A stretch of 64,000 nt of DNA from Nocardioides flavus (ex Wang et al. 2016) (GTDB lineage Bacteria; Actinomycetota; Actinomycetes; Propionibacteriales; Nocardioidaceae): NCBI RefSeq assembly GCF_014653115.1, contig NZ_BNAD01000001.1, positions 372,001 through 436,000 of the forward strand. Direction: 5' to 3'. The notes beneath the pieces were generated by a model. That model made no database searches, was not told the origin of the DNA, and saw only the letters and a list, made by a program, of their open reading frames with translations. Of this stretch, positions 32,566 through 42,954 are shown piece by piece. Every line of letters begins with the position of its first letter. Positions within the stretch are counted from its first letter, which is position 1. The position numbers and the translations under genes were made by a program.

Positions 32566-33675
32566 GTGCTGAGCGACACCACCGCGGAGGCGGCTGGCGC
32601 GCCGGGCGACCCGAGGTCCCCGGGCGCGGTCGACCGGGCGGCGGATCGTGCGTATCGGCTCTCGACGCCTGCCCTGCTGCTGGCGCTGGCCCTGCTCGTC
32701 GTCGCGGGTCTGGTCAGCGCTACGCGGGGGGCCGCCGGGATGCCGGTGGCCGGAGTGCTGTCGGCGTTGCTCGATGCCGTGCCGGGGGTCGCGGTCGACG
32801 CCGACCTGTCCACGTCCCAGGGGGCGATCCTGTGGTCGATCCGCCTTCCTCGTACGGCGCTGGGCATGTTGGTCGGAGCCGCCCTCGGGATGGCCGGGGC
32901 GGCCTACCAAGGGGTCTTCCGCAACCCGCTCGCCGACCCCTACCTGCTCGGGGTCTCGGCGGGAGCCGGACTGGGCGCGGTGCTCGCTCTCGGACACGAC
33001 CTCGACATCAGCTTCGGTCCGTTCAGCGCGGTGCCGGCGGCAGCGTTCGCCGGAGCACTGCTGGCGGTGAGCGGGTCGGCGCTGATCGCCCGTGGATCGT
33101 TCTCCTCTGCCGCCACGCTGCTGCTCGCCGGGGTGGCGATGGCGGCGCTGTTCTCGGCCGCCCAGACCTACGCGCTGCAGCAGCTCGACGAGACGAGGGC
33201 GAGGGAGGCGCTGAGCTGGCTGTTCGGCCAGCTCACCACCCACGGATGGGACCAGGTACTCCTGCTGCTCCCCTACGTCGCCATCTCCGGGGTGGTGCTG
33301 CTGGCCCACGCCCGACACCTCGACGTGTTGCGCCTCGGAGACGACGAGGCCAAGGCGCTCGGCCTCGACCCGGCCCGGGTCCGGTTGGTCGTGATCATCG
33401 CGGCCACGCTGATGACGGCCGCCGCGGTGTCGGTCAGCGGCTTGATCGCCTTCGTCGGCCTGGTGGTGCCCCATGTCGTGCGCATGCTGACCAGCCACAG
33501 CTACCGCGTGGTCCTGCCACTGTCGGGGGCGCTGGGTGGCGCCTTCCTCGCCAGCGTCGACGTCGCCGCACGCACCGTCGTGGCGCCGGCGGAACTGCCG
33601 GTGGGAGTGATCACCGCGTTCGTCGGCGCTCCCTTCTTCGCGTTCGTGCTGTGGCGGCGGGGTGCGTCCCGATGA
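32566..33675 (+). CDS. btuC: FecCD/BtuC-family ABC permease
   Basis: The 369-residue protein has about ten transmembrane helices. The early RLPRTALGMLVGAALGMAGAAYQGVFRNPLADPYLLG region is diagnostic for BtuC/FecCD permeases, as is the later VSGLIAFVGLVVPHVVRM, which contacts the ATPase. It starts at GTG 4 nt after btuF. Corrinoid rather than siderophore specificity is inferred from the riboswitch and the neighbouring cob genes. Confidence 0.92.
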   Translation: MLSDTTAEAAGAPGDPRSPGAVDRAADRAYRLSTPALLLALALLVVAGLVSATRGAAGMPVAGVLSALLDAVPGVAVDADLSTSQGAILWSIRLPRTALGMLVGAALGMAGAAYQGVFRNPLADPYLLGVSAGAGLGAVLALGHDLDISFGPFSAVPAAAFAGALLAVSGSALIARGSFSSAATLLLAGVAMAALFSAAQTYALQQLDETRAREALSWLFGQLTTHGWDQVLLLLPYVAISGVVLLAHARHLDVLRLGDDEAKALGLDPARVRLVVIIAATLMTAAAVSVSGLIAFVGLVVPHVVRMLTSHSYRVVLPLSGALGGAFLASVDVAARTVVAPAELPVGVITAFVGAPFFAFVLWRRGASR

Positions 33676-34427
33676 GGCTCCGCGCCACCGGCCTGGGCGT
33701 CCGGCTGCGCCGTACCGACGTCCTGCGCGACATCGACCTCCACCTGGAGGCCGGCGAGTGGCTCGGCGTCATAGGGCCCAACGGCGCCGGCAAGTCGACG
33801 CTCCTCAAGGCCCTCGCCGGAGTGCTGCGCCACACCGGCACCCTGGAGGTGGGCTCCGGCCCGCGGGCTCGGCGGGTCGGTCTGATGCCGCAGAACCCTC
33901 TGCTGCCCGAGGGGATGTCGGTGGTCGAGTACGTCCTGCTCGGCCGCACGGCCCACCTGGGATGGCTGCGCGGTGAGACCCGCCGGGACCGCCGGGTTGC
34001 CGCCGACGTGATCGGCAGGTTGGGGCTCGACGAGCTCGCCGACCGACCCGTCACCTCCCTGTCCGGGGGTGAGGCACAGCGGGCCGTGGTGGCCCGTGCG
34101 CTCGCCCAGCAGACCCAGGTCCTGCTGCTCGACGAGCCCACGAGCGCCCTGGACCTGGGCCACCAGGTCGACGTGCTCCGCCTGGTCGACGAGCTGCGCC
34201 GCCAGGACGACATCAGCGTGATCGCCGCCATGCACGACCTCGGCTCCGCCGCCCGCTACGCCGATCGCCTGCAGCTTCTCGCAGCCGGGTCGACAGATGC
34301 GGTGGGCACCCCGCGCCAGGTCCTGGACCCGGACGTGCTGAGTCGCGTCTACCGCACCTCACTCGACGTCCACCAGCTCGACGGCGAGCTCGTCGTCCTG
34401 CCCCGCCGCAAGGCCACCACCGACTAG
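33672..34427 (+). CDS. btuD: Cobalamin ABC transporter ATP-binding protein
   Basis: The 251-residue ATPase has Walker A GPNGAGKST (about 37-45), a Q-loop in RVGLMPQNPLLPEG, the ABC signature LSGGEAQRAV, Walker B VLLLDEPTSALD and the switch His in IAAMHDLGSAA. The ATG overlaps the permease stop. With btuF and btuC it completes a corrinoid importer. Confidence 0.92.
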   Translation: MRLRATGLGVRLRRTDVLRDIDLHLEAGEWLGVIGPNGAGKSTLLKALAGVLRHTGTLEVGSGPRARRVGLMPQNPLLPEGMSVVEYVLLGRTAHLGWLRGETRRDRRVAADVIGRLGLDELADRPVTSLSGGEAQRAVVARALAQQTQVLLLDEPTSALDLGHQVDVLRLVDELRRQDDISVIAAMHDLGSAARYADRLQLLAAGSTDAVGTPRQVLDPDVLSRVYRTSLDVHQLDGELVVLPRRKATTD

Positions 34428-34436
34428 GAGCACCGC

Positions 34437-35012
34437 ATGAGCGACCACGCAGAGCCACGGACCGAGCGTCCCTACGACAAGCGCGAGCTGCGCTCGGCGC
34501 CCTCGTTGGTGCTCGTGAACACCGGCCACGGCAAGGGAAAGTCGACGGCTGCCTTCGGCACGGTGCTGCGAGCCGTGGCCCGGGGCTGGCCCACCGCGGT
34601 GGTGCAGTTCATCAAGAGCGGGAAGTGGCACACCGGCGAGGAGAAGATCAGCCGCCAGATCGGGGTGGAGTGGTTCGCGGCCGGCGACGGCTTCAGCTGG
34701 GACTCCAGCGACCTCGACGAGAGCCGGGCCAAAGCGGTGGCAGCCTGGGCGTTCGCCCGCGACCTGATCAACCGTGGCGAACACCGGATGATCCTGCTCG
34801 ACGAGGTCAGCTATCCGATGAACTGGGGCTGGATCGACGCCGGAGACGTCGCCGCCACCCTCCGCGACCGGCCCGAGGACACCAGCGTCTTCCTCACCGG
34901 ACGGGAGATGCCGCAGCCCGTCATCGACGTCGCAGACACCGTGACGGAGATGGTGAAGATCAAGCACGCCTTCGAGCACGGCATCCGGGCACGCAAGGGC
35001 ATCGACTATTGA
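34437..35012 (+). CDS. cobO: Cob(I)yrinic acid a,c-diamide adenosyltransferase
   Basis: The 191-residue CobO/BtuR/CobA-type enzyme has the P-loop NTGHGKGKSTAAFG (about 28-41), HTGEEK, the LLDEVSYPMNWGWID block and TGREMPQPVID. It transfers the adenosyl group of ATP to reduced cobalt corrinoids, which is needed both in synthesis and in salvage of imported corrinoids. It starts 9 nt after btuD and its stop overlaps the TTG of cobQ. Confidence 0.93.
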   Translation: MSDHAEPRTERPYDKRELRSAPSLVLVNTGHGKGKSTAAFGTVLRAVARGWPTAVVQFIKSGKWHTGEEKISRQIGVEWFAAGDGFSWDSSDLDESRAKAVAAWAFARDLINRGEHRMILLDEVSYPMNWGWIDAGDVAATLRDRPEDTSVFLTGREMPQPVIDVADTVTEMVKIKHAFEHGIRARKGIDY

Positions 35013-36469
35013 GCGGCGCGCTGCTGGTCTGTGGTGCCACCAGTGGTGCCGGCAAGTCCACCATCGCCTCGGCCCTGTGCCGGAGCTGGTCCGACGCCGG
35101 CCGCGACGTGGCGCCGTTCAAGGCACAGAACATGTCCAACCACGCCGCGGTGACCGCGGACGGAGGCGAGATCGGTCGCGCCCAGGCGATGCAGGCACTC
35201 GCCGCCCGGGTGGCACCGGACCGCCGCATGAACCCGATCCTGCTCAAGCCGTCCGCCACGCACACCAGCCACCTCGTGGTCATGGGTGACGAGGTCTCGG
35301 TCACCGACGCGGCCGGCTACGGGGAGGTCACGCGTGGCCTGCGCGACGTGGTCCTCGACGCGTTCACGTCCCTGCGCGTGGAGCACGACTGGGTGGTCGC
35401 GGAGGGCGCGGGAGGAGCGGCGGAGATCAACCTGCTGGACCGCGACCTGGTCAACCTCCCCCTCGCCGCCGCGGCCGGCATGCCGGCCATCGTGGTCGTC
35501 GACATCGACCGCGGCGGTGCCTTCGCCGCGGCGTACGGAACCTGGGCGCTGCTGCCGGACCACCTGCGTCGTCAGGTGCGCGGGTTCGTGTTCAACCAGT
35601 TCCGGGGTGACCCCTCCCTGCTCGGACCCGGCCACGCGGAGCTGACCGATCGCACCGGCGTGCCTGTGCTCGGCGTGCTGCCCCATCTGGGGCACCATCC
35701 GATGCTGGGTCTCGAGGACAGCCTCGACCTGGCGGCGACCGCGCGGCCGGTCAGCTCGTCGGCGCCGGTGCGGGTGGCGGTCGTGCGCCTGCCGCACCTG
35801 GCCAACCCCTCCGACTTCGACCCACTCGTGATGGAGCCGTCGGTGAGCCTGCGCTGGGCCACGCACCCCGACGACCTCGAGGGTGCGGACCTGGTGATCC
35901 TGCCGGGCAGCCGCACCACGGTCGCTGATCTGGCCTGGGTCCGTGAGAGCGGCCTGGCCGACGCCGTGGCTGGGACCGATGCGGTGGTGCTCGGGATCTG
36001 CGCCGGCTACCAGATGCTCGGGCGATGGATCGACGATCCGATCGAGTCCCGGGCGGGCCGAGTGGCCGGCCTGGACCTGCTGGACGTGCAGACCACCTTC
36101 GCCAGGCCGAAGATCGTGCGACGGACCGGCTCCGGATACGAGATCCGCTGGGGTCGCCCGGTGACGGACGAGCCGTGGGGCCCTGCGTCCGAGGGCAGCC
36201 GTCGAGGCTCGGTGCACGGGACCAGCGTGCACGGGCTCTTCGACGACGACGACTTCCGGCACTCCTTCCTGGGCGAGGTGGCCCGGTTGCGAGGACGGCG
36301 TCATGACCCCTCACCCGTGCCCTTCGACGCGGTCGTGGATGCACACCTCGATCACTTGGCGACCTGGCTCCGCGAGCACCTGGACATGGCCGCACTGGAC
36401 GAGATCGCGACCTCGGCCCTCCCGGCCGCCGACGCACCGGGCTGGGTCCGTCCGGGACGTGCTCGATGA
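35009..36469 (+). CDS. cobQ: Cobyric acid synthase
   Basis: The 486-residue protein has an N-terminal dethiobiotin-synthetase-like ATPase (VCGATSGAGKSTIASALCRSW, then FKAQNMSNHA) and a C-terminal glutamine amidotransferase domain with the nucleophile GICAGYQMLG and the late SVHGTSVHGLF His region. It amidates four carboxylates of adenosylcobyrinic diamide. The start is TTG overlapping the cobO stop (TTGA), the only start that keeps the complete P-loop strand. Its stop overlaps cobD. Confidence 0.92.
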   Translation: MSGALLVCGATSGAGKSTIASALCRSWSDAGRDVAPFKAQNMSNHAAVTADGGEIGRAQAMQALAARVAPDRRMNPILLKPSATHTSHLVVMGDEVSVTDAAGYGEVTRGLRDVVLDAFTSLRVEHDWVVAEGAGGAAEINLLDRDLVNLPLAAAAGMPAIVVVDIDRGGAFAAAYGTWALLPDHLRRQVRGFVFNQFRGDPSLLGPGHAELTDRTGVPVLGVLPHLGHHPMLGLEDSLDLAATARPVSSSAPVRVAVVRLPHLANPSDFDPLVMEPSVSLRWATHPDDLEGADLVILPGSRTTVADLAWVRESGLADAVAGTDAVVLGICAGYQMLGRWIDDPIESRAGRVAGLDLLDVQTTFARPKIVRRTGSGYEIRWGRPVTDEPWGPASEGSRRGSVHGTSVHGLFDDDDFRHSFLGEVARLRGRRHDPSPVPFDAVVDAHLDHLATWLREHLDMAALDEIATSALPAADAPGWVRPGRAR

Positions 36470-37404
36470 GCCGACTGGGGCGCCGCTCGCTCAGCGTCGC
36501 TGGTGGGTTGCTCCTGCAGAAGGTCTTGCCGGAGCCGCCGGACCGCTGGCACCCGGTGTCCTGGTTCGGGTTCGCGATGCAGCAGGCGGAGGCTGTCGGA
36601 TATGCCGACACACGCGCCACCGGGGTGCGCCACGCGCTCGCCGGTGGTGCGATCGGCGGCTTGGCGGGCGGGGCGATCGGCTCCACCGCCCTGGCGGTTG
36701 CTGTCTGCGCTGCTGGCCGCGAGCTGCGCCGCGCGGCACGTCTGGTCGAGACGCCGCTGCTCGTCGGCGACCTCGCAGCCGCCCGCGTCGCCCTGCCCTC
36801 GCTGGTGGGCCGCGACCGGAGCCATCTCGACGCCTCAGGGATCGCGGCTGCCGTGGTCGAGTCCTTGGCGGAGAACCTCGTGGACGCCGTGGTCGCCCCC
36901 GCATTCTGGGGGCTGGCCGGCGGTGCCCGTGGGGTGACGGTGCACCGGGCGATCAACACCATGGACGCCATGGTGGGTCACCACAGCGACCGCTACGAGA
37001 ACTTCGGATGGGCCGCAGCCCGCCTCGACGACGGCGCCAACTGGATCCCTGCCCGGCTCTTCGTCCTGCTGGTCATGATGGCGGCGCCGACCCGCGCAAC
37101 GGCGGTGCGTGCCGCAGTCCGGAGCGATGCCCGCCTGCACCCCTCGCCGAACGCTGGCGTGGCAGAGGCAGCCGTCGCGGCCACTCTCGGTCGTGAGCTC
37201 GGCGGTCCACTGCAGTACGGCGGGCGCCACGAGGCCCGGCCCCGGCTCGGCGACGGGCCACGCCCTGAGGCAGGCGACATCGCTGCGGCGCGAGAGCTGA
37301 CCAGCAGGACCGAGTGGGCACTGATCGTGACGCTGGTGCTGCTCTGGTGGGCCGACCACCGACTCGGACAGATCTCGGCGGGACGCCGGACAGCGCCCAG
37401 ATGA
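36466..37404 (+). CDS. cobD: Adenosylcobinamide-phosphate synthase (CobD/CbiB)
   Basis: The 312-residue membrane protein of the CobD/CbiB family shows PDRWHPVSWFG at the N-terminus, the conserved VVESLAENLVDAVVAPAFWGL, and NTMDAMVGHHSDRYENFGWAAARLDD. It joins the aminopropanol(-phosphate) arm to cobyric acid. With CobC encoded upstream, the arm supply is also covered. The ATG overlaps the cobQ stop. No cobU, cobS or cobT is present in the window, so nucleotide-loop assembly must be encoded elsewhere. Confidence 0.9.
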   Translation: MSRLGRRSLSVAGGLLLQKVLPEPPDRWHPVSWFGFAMQQAEAVGYADTRATGVRHALAGGAIGGLAGGAIGSTALAVAVCAAGRELRRAARLVETPLLVGDLAAARVALPSLVGRDRSHLDASGIAAAVVESLAENLVDAVVAPAFWGLAGGARGVTVHRAINTMDAMVGHHSDRYENFGWAAARLDDGANWIPARLFVLLVMMAAPTRATAVRAAVRSDARLHPSPNAGVAEAAVAATLGRELGGPLQYGGRHEARPRLGDGPRPEAGDIAAARELTSRTEWALIVTLVLLWWADHRLGQISAGRRTAPR

Positions 37405-37727
37405 CCTGCTCGACCCCCACGTGCCGGTCAAGCCCCTCCGGCGTCGCCTCCTGACGCATCCGGAACCACCGAGCACGCGACAGGCACAGCAATCATCCTC
37501 GTGCCACACCCCGCGTACGACACCATCGACGACGACGCACCGATCACCACGTTGAAACCCGCTCGTGCCGCAGATCTGAGCCCGGCGCGAGCGGACGCGT
37601 ACGGTGTCGAAGGCGCGCCCGTCCTCGCCTTCACCTACGCCGACGAGGACCTGGCCCGCGAGGTCGCAGCGGCTCCCGTGGTCGCGCCCAGCCTCACCGA
37701 GGTCCGCTCGAGGGGCGCGGCCGTCCC
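37405..37727 (+). other. Stretch with a doubtful short coding frame
   Basis: Between cobD and the convergent DUF222-HNH gene, a frame from the GTG at 37501 reads about 75 plausible residues (THLKPARAADLSP-like start, then VLAFTYADEDLAREVA). It then runs on into the antisense of the HNH gene with poor composition. It may be the start of a gene cut off by the HNH insertion, or a chance frame. No hairpin or promoter of note was seen. Confidence 0.3.
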
Positions 37728-38975
37728 TCACGTCCGCCTGGTGAAGCGGACCTTGCCGTGCTTGTCGAGGGAGTGCTGGAACGCCGGGTCGTGGATCTTG
37801 CGGTGGTGGGGCGGGCAGAGCAGCCTGCCCTTCTCGACGCTCGTCCCGCCGCCCCGGCTCCACGGCACCTCGTCGTGGTGGGCCTCGGTCAGGCTTGGTG
37901 GGGCGTCACACCCCTCAGCGGTGCACCCGCCGTCGCGGATCCCCAGCGCGGTCCGTTGCGACTCGGTGTGGAAGCGCCGCTTGCGCCCGACGTCGAGCGG
38001 GACGCTCGCCCCGCCCAGCACCACCGGGATGATGCCCGCGCGACAGGCGAGCCGCCGCGCCTCACCAGCGCTGATCCGGCCGCCGGTGTCGAGCGAGGCG
38101 GACTTCAGGCTGTCGCGGAGGGTCTCGAGCTCCATCGTGACGACGACGGTCGCAGCGACCCCGCCGGACGACGGCACGGAGTCGGGAGGTCGGGACTCGA
38201 TGTAGTCCAGGAGGGCCAGCCCGAGGCGGTGCCGGGTCGGCATCGGCTCCTCGTCGCTCGACGACTTCTTCTTGCGGTCGCGGAGGACGCGGGCCTTGAG
38301 GTCCTTGGCGAGCATCGCCCCGTGCAGCGACGGCACGGTGAAGGTGCCGTGGCACACGCCGTTGCCGTCGTCGACCATGCTGAGAGACGCCGCCGCGCGG
38401 GCATCGGCCTCCTCGGCCTCCAGCCGTCGCGCCTCCTCGGCGTCCGCTGCCTGGGGGTCGACGGCCTCGAGCAACCGTCGTCCCAGGACCCGGAGGTCCT
38501 TGGCGTCGTGCTCGACCGCCTTGCCGAGCAGGAACTGCGTCGCCGCTGCTGGAACCCAGTCCTCGACCGTGTCGGGGAGGTCGTCCACCGCGTCGGTGAT
38601 CACGCGTGCCTGGTCGGCGCGCAGGTCGCCGGACGCCAGCGCCTGCGCGACTTCCTCGTGGTCATCCAGGGCCGCGGCCAGCCGGGCCGTACGGTGCGCC
38701 TCTGCGCGAGTGGTGCGGGTCGCGTGCGACCACCAGTTGACTGTCGACGTCGCGCCGGTGCCCAGCCCTGCGTCCACCGCCTGCGCCTGTCGCAGCACCC
38801 GCATCAGCAGCGCCTCGAGCTGGTCGCGGGCCCGCGTCAGGGACAGCAGCACCTCCTCGGCCTCCTTGGTCGACATCGACCACAGTGGCCGGTCGGCTGC
38901 GGCCGCGAGATCGGCCTCCATCCAACCCGCCAGCGCCACCACGTGGTGGTCGTCGGAGTGCTGGATGGCTGTCAT
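37728..38975 (-). CDS. DUF222 / HNH endonuclease-like protein (13E12 family)
   Basis: The 415-residue protein has an N-terminal helical DUF222 domain (about 30-270) with ATRTTRAEAHRTARLAAAL and ADQARVITDAV, and a C-terminal HNH domain: GCTAEGCDAPPSLTEAHHDEVPWSRGGGTSVEKG, then LLCPPHHRKIHD. It therefore has two Cys, the HH pair and the final His of a zinc-supported HNH site. This family is multicopy and mobile-looking in Nocardioides, Mycobacterium and relatives (13E12 repeats); its target is unknown. The start is the ATG at MTAIQHSDDHH. Confidence 0.88.
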   Translation of the reverse strand: MTAIQHSDDHHVVALAGWMEADLAAAADRPLWSMSTKEAEEVLLSLTRARDQLEALLMRVLRQAQAVDAGLGTGATSTVNWWSHATRTTRAEAHRTARLAAALDDHEEVAQALASGDLRADQARVITDAVDDLPDTVEDWVPAAATQFLLGKAVEHDAKDLRVLGRRLLEAVDPQAADAEEARRLEAEEADARAAASLSMVDDGNGVCHGTFTVPSLHGAMLAKDLKARVLRDRKKKSSSDEEPMPTRHRLGLALLDYIESRPPDSVPSSGGVAATVVVTMELETLRDSLKSASLDTGGRISAGEARRLACRAGIIPVVLGGASVPLDVGRKRRFHTESQRTALGIRDGGCTAEGCDAPPSLTEAHHDEVPWSRGGGTSVEKGRLLCPPHHRKIHDPAFQHSLDKHGKVRFTRRT

Positions 38976-39063
38976 GGAATGACTCTTCCAGAAGCCACCG
39001 ACACTCGGGTCTGGGCGCCCAGTTCGCCGCCTGGTGAGCAAGACCGCGGCTTACCCTCGGATC

Positions 39064-40113
39064 ATGCCGCCGACCCTGAGCTCTAACGACTACTCCCTAG
39101 ATTTCGATGAGCTCTACGCGCGGATGTGGGCGCTCGCGATCGATGACCAAGGTGATGGCACCAGGGTGTACAAGCCAGAGAGCCAAAGTGCCCTCAAGTG
39201 GCTCATTGCGGACTTGGCTGGGACGCCCGCGACGCCCGGCCAGACATGGCCCGACAACGACAGGATCCGCAAGCAGGCACACACCCTCCTGCAAGAGGGC
39301 GGATGGGCGGAGCGCCTGACTCAGACGAGCTTCCGTCTACTTAGGCCGCCCAATGACGACGGAAGCAGCGAACGCGACACTCACGAGCGATACGACTGGC
39401 CAACGGTCGAGTGGGTGAAGATCCCTGTCGATCGTGCAACCGGCAATCCGAACGGTACGCCGATCCGTAAACGGCACTTCTTGGACTGTTGGCACTGGTA
39501 TCGGGATGAAGACCAGAACCTGTTGGGCGACCCGCCGAGACTTGCGACGGACGAGGAGATGCGTCGCCTTGCGCCCTGCCAAAGCTGTTTGGCTGAGGCG
39601 ACAGCCGCGAACAATCCGTCACGGGGGCCTCGGCTCTCCCTAGACCTCGAACCCAGCGACGTCGAAGATGGTCCCGTACTCACGCAATGGCGAAGCGACG
39701 GTCCAACCGACGGCACCGCGCAAGTGGCCGTGCGTCATGAGCAGCGTCACCTTCGCAGGCATCTCATTGGTTCCCAGCCTGAGTCTCCATGCGGACTGTG
39801 CGGTCGGAAACTCCCAGCGCGGGAGCTGGTTGCAGCCCACATCGTGCCCCGCCACACGCTCAACGAAGCCGAGCGTCTCGACTTTTCCACGGCCGCTGTG
39901 CTGGCCTGCACTCTGGGTTGCGACGCCCTGTTCGAACGCGGATACATCGCGGTGGACGACAGCGGTCGAGTCGTTAGCCACAGGCCCACCAAGAATGAGG
40001 CCCTGCGCGACGCGGTCTCTGCAATTGTCGGCAGGAACGTAGCGGCACACACCGAGGCCAGCGCACCTCGATTTGCGCAGCATCGCGCGCTACACGCATC
40101 TGCGGACGCGTAG
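39064..40113 (+). CDS. HNH endonuclease (restriction-type)
   Basis: The protein has 349 residues from the ATG at 39064. The C-terminal third holds a zinc-ribbon HNH site: SPCGLCGRKLPARELVAAHIVPRHTLNE, then LACTLGCDALFERGYIAVDD. This resembles HNH domains of restriction and other defence nucleases. The N-terminal two thirds (DFDELYARMWALAI, QAHTLLQEGGW) is not recognised. Base composition is visibly less G/C-rich than the surroundings, suggesting transfer. TACCCT ends 6 nt before the ATG (leaderless); a GTG at 39034 is the alternative. No methylase is adjacent. Confidence 0.78.
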   Translation: MPPTLSSNDYSLDFDELYARMWALAIDDQGDGTRVYKPESQSALKWLIADLAGTPATPGQTWPDNDRIRKQAHTLLQEGGWAERLTQTSFRLLRPPNDDGSSERDTHERYDWPTVEWVKIPVDRATGNPNGTPIRKRHFLDCWHWYRDEDQNLLGDPPRLATDEEMRRLAPCQSCLAEATAANNPSRGPRLSLDLEPSDVEDGPVLTQWRSDGPTDGTAQVAVRHEQRHLRRHLIGSQPESPCGLCGRKLPARELVAAHIVPRHTLNEAERLDFSTAAVLACTLGCDALFERGYIAVDDSGRVVSHRPTKNEALRDAVSAIVGRNVAAHTEASAPRFAQHRALHASADA

Positions 40114-40202
40114 TCAGCGGACTGGCTGCCTGCCTAGAACGATTCATCCCTAGCTAGTTGAGTCATTCCGCCGTGTGTGGCCACGCCCGACGCCACACCC
40201 GA

Positions 40203-40218
40203 CGCCGCCAGTGCGGCG
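40203..40218. terminator. Hairpin between the HNH gene and the four-helix-bundle gene
   Basis: CGCCGC and GCGGCG pair around CAGT, in the 121-nt space between two convergent genes. Repeated CGACGCC motifs on both sides extend the structure potential. It probably serves as terminator for either strand. Confidence 0.5.
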
Positions 40219-40234
40219 ACGCCGGGCGACGCGA

Positions 40235-40678
40235 CTAGCTGGCGACCTGGAGCGCCTTGACCTCGTCGCGGGCAGCGACCACCGCAGCGTGCTGGCGTAC
40301 GACGACCTCGCGGAACCCTGCACTGAGGTCCAGCTTCAGGGCGTCCTCGTACTCCGAGACCGCGTGGTCCTCACCGGTGAGAGCGGCCTTGAGCACCGCC
40401 TCGGGGTCGTCGCCGGTCACGGCGTCCTTCAGCGCGATCCAGCCGCGGTGCACGGCTGCCGCGACGGTGCCGCTCTCGTCGACGTCGTCGCCGTACGCGT
40501 GACCCATGTCGACGATCTCGCGCCAGAAGCCGGCGCGCTGCTCGGAGAAGCGCTGCAGGGTCGTGGCCCACTCGGGGTGCTCGCCGTCGCGGACCTTCTC
40601 CGCCGCTTCCGCGAAGCCCCGCTCGCCGTCCTTCAGCGTCTCGACCAGTTCCTTGGCCGCCTTGGCGTCATCAGACAT
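40235..40678 (-). CDS. PA2169/DUF2383-type four-helix-bundle protein
   Basis: The 147-residue helical protein has repeated helices with Glu and His positions (ERGFAEAAEKVRDGEHPEWATTLQRFSEQRAGF and EDHAVSEYEDALK), matching the PA2169-family/DUF2383 domain of ferritin-like bundles. Function is unknown; genes of this class are often stress-induced. The ATG is set by GAAGGAG. The subtilase gene lies upstream on the same strand, at a distance that suggests separate transcription. Confidence 0.78.
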   Translation of the reverse strand: MSDDAKAAKELVETLKDGERGFAEAAEKVRDGEHPEWATTLQRFSEQRAGFWREIVDMGHAYGDDVDESGTVAAAVHRGWIALKDAVTGDDPEAVLKAALTGEDHAVSEYEDALKLDLSAGFREVVVRQHAAVVAARDEVKALQVAS

Positions 40679-40863
40679 CTCTGCTCCTTCGTGGGATGGG
40701 AAGCCCCCACCGTTGCCGACTCGTCGCGTCCACGAATCACCCGTGGGGATGACCGTCAGGAGCTGGACGCCCGCCCACGCCCGACCCACCCCAAGCCCCG
40801 CGGGCCCCCGAAGCTCAGCCAGCCTCCGCGATCCGTTCGATCGCAGCGAGATGGACCGCCTGC

Positions 40864-41976
<1,113 letters not shown>

Positions 41977-42149
41977 GGGGCGTGCCTTTCTGTCGGCGTT
42001 GCTCGTCTCACGAGGCCCAACGCGCAGCGGTCGGGGAAGTCACGCCGACCGGGGGCGGCGGGCCGGCGGGATCCCCCAAACGTGCAATGGCGCATCGGCT
42101 GAGGACGGAGAACAGTGGGAGGTCCCAGAGACCGAGAGAGAGGCCCGCC

Positions 42150-42398
42150 ATGCCCGAGTTCATGGACGTCCACACCACGATGAAGGGGGTCACCACGGAG
42201 GCCCTCAACGAGGCCCACCAGGCCGACCTCGCGATCCAGGACGAGGAGCAGGTGACCTTCAAGCACGCCTGGGCCGACCCCGAGTCGGGCATGGTCTTCT
42301 GCCTGTCCGAGGCACCCAGCGCCGAGGCCGTCCAGCGGATCCACGAACGCGCAGGACACCCGGCCGACAACATCTACCAGGTGCCGGTCCAGGCCTGA
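42150..42398 (+). CDS. SCO4226-family (DUF4242) nickel-binding protein
   Basis: The 82-residue protein has a ferredoxin-like DUF4242 fold with the motif GVTTEALNEAHQADLAIQ and VTFKHAWADPESGMVFCLSEAP. Streptomyces SCO4226 is a nickel-binding member; the biological role is unclear. The ATG follows GAGAGAGAGGCCC. A hairpin terminator lies 23 nt after the stop. Confidence 0.85.
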   Translation: MPEFMDVHTTMKGVTTEALNEAHQADLAIQDEEQVTFKHAWADPESGMVFCLSEAPSAEAVQRIHERAGHPADNIYQVPVQA

Positions 42399-42421
42399 GC
42401 ACGGACGCCAGAGCACAGACG

Positions 42422-42440
42422 CGAGGCGGCGTACGCCTCG
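42422..42440 (+). terminator. Hairpin after the DUF4242 gene
   Basis: CGAGGCG and CGCCTCG pair perfectly around GCGTA, 23 nt after the stop codon. There is no T-run, as with the other hairpins here. Confidence 0.55.
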
Positions 42441-42557
42441 GCTCGTCGGATCCCGGGACCAGAGACCCCCGACCGGGTGACACGTGGCACTGACGCTGCG
42501 CCGCTGCGGGCGTGCATGGTCGAGGGACAGGAGGAACCCACGACCGAGGAGGAAGTC

Positions 42558-42920
42558 ATGGCCGCAGCAATCGTGCTCCTGGTGGTCGTCGTGGTGGGCG
42601 GCACGATCGCCATCAACCTCTACCTGCGCGGCTGGGTCCGCGAGGAGTCGCAGCGCGAGGCGCACCTGAGGGACCCGAACACCCACACCCTCGCCTTCGC
42701 GATCCCCACCGGGGTGGATCCGGTCAGGCCCGAGACCGCGCTCGCCCTGGCGGGCTTCAACTCCGGGCACGACCGCGTCGGCATGGTCGAGTGCATCCGC
42801 ATCGAGGCCGACGACTCGCAGCGTGACCGGGTGCGCGGGATCCTGGATGACGTCTTCCGGACCGAGTACGACAGCTCGGTGCTGCCATCAGGGCACGTCG
42901 TCTTCGAGGACGAGCGCTGA
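42558..42920 (+). CDS. Membrane-anchored small protein, unknown function
   Basis: The 120-residue protein has one N-terminal transmembrane segment (IVLLVVVVVGGTIAINLYL, about 5-23) and a soluble acidic domain. That domain contains FAIPTGVDPVRPETALALAGFNSGH and ends in VVFEDER. The topology suggests a membrane-tethered cytoplasmic or extracytoplasmic domain. No family was recognised. The ATG is supported by GAGGAGG. A DosR-like sequence about 90 nt upstream is too degenerate to annotate. Confidence 0.7.
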   Translation: MAAAIVLLVVVVVGGTIAINLYLRGWVREESQREAHLRDPNTHTLAFAIPTGVDPVRPETALALAGFNSGHDRVGMVECIRIEADDSQRDRVRGILDDVFRTEYDSSVLPSGHVVFEDER

Positions 42921-42954
42921 CGCTCCGTACGCCTACGGTGGTGACGGTTGCGCG

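Noticed and set aside
37428..37634. A 68-codon minus-strand frame in the space after cobD
   Set aside because: No ribosome site, no family resemblance and it overlaps the slightly better plus-strand frame from 37501.
42455..42468. GGGACCAGAGACCC as a third DevR/DosR-like box before the small membrane protein
   Set aside because: The inner half-site departs from the GGTCC pattern and the spacing to the gene is large; not enough to annotate.
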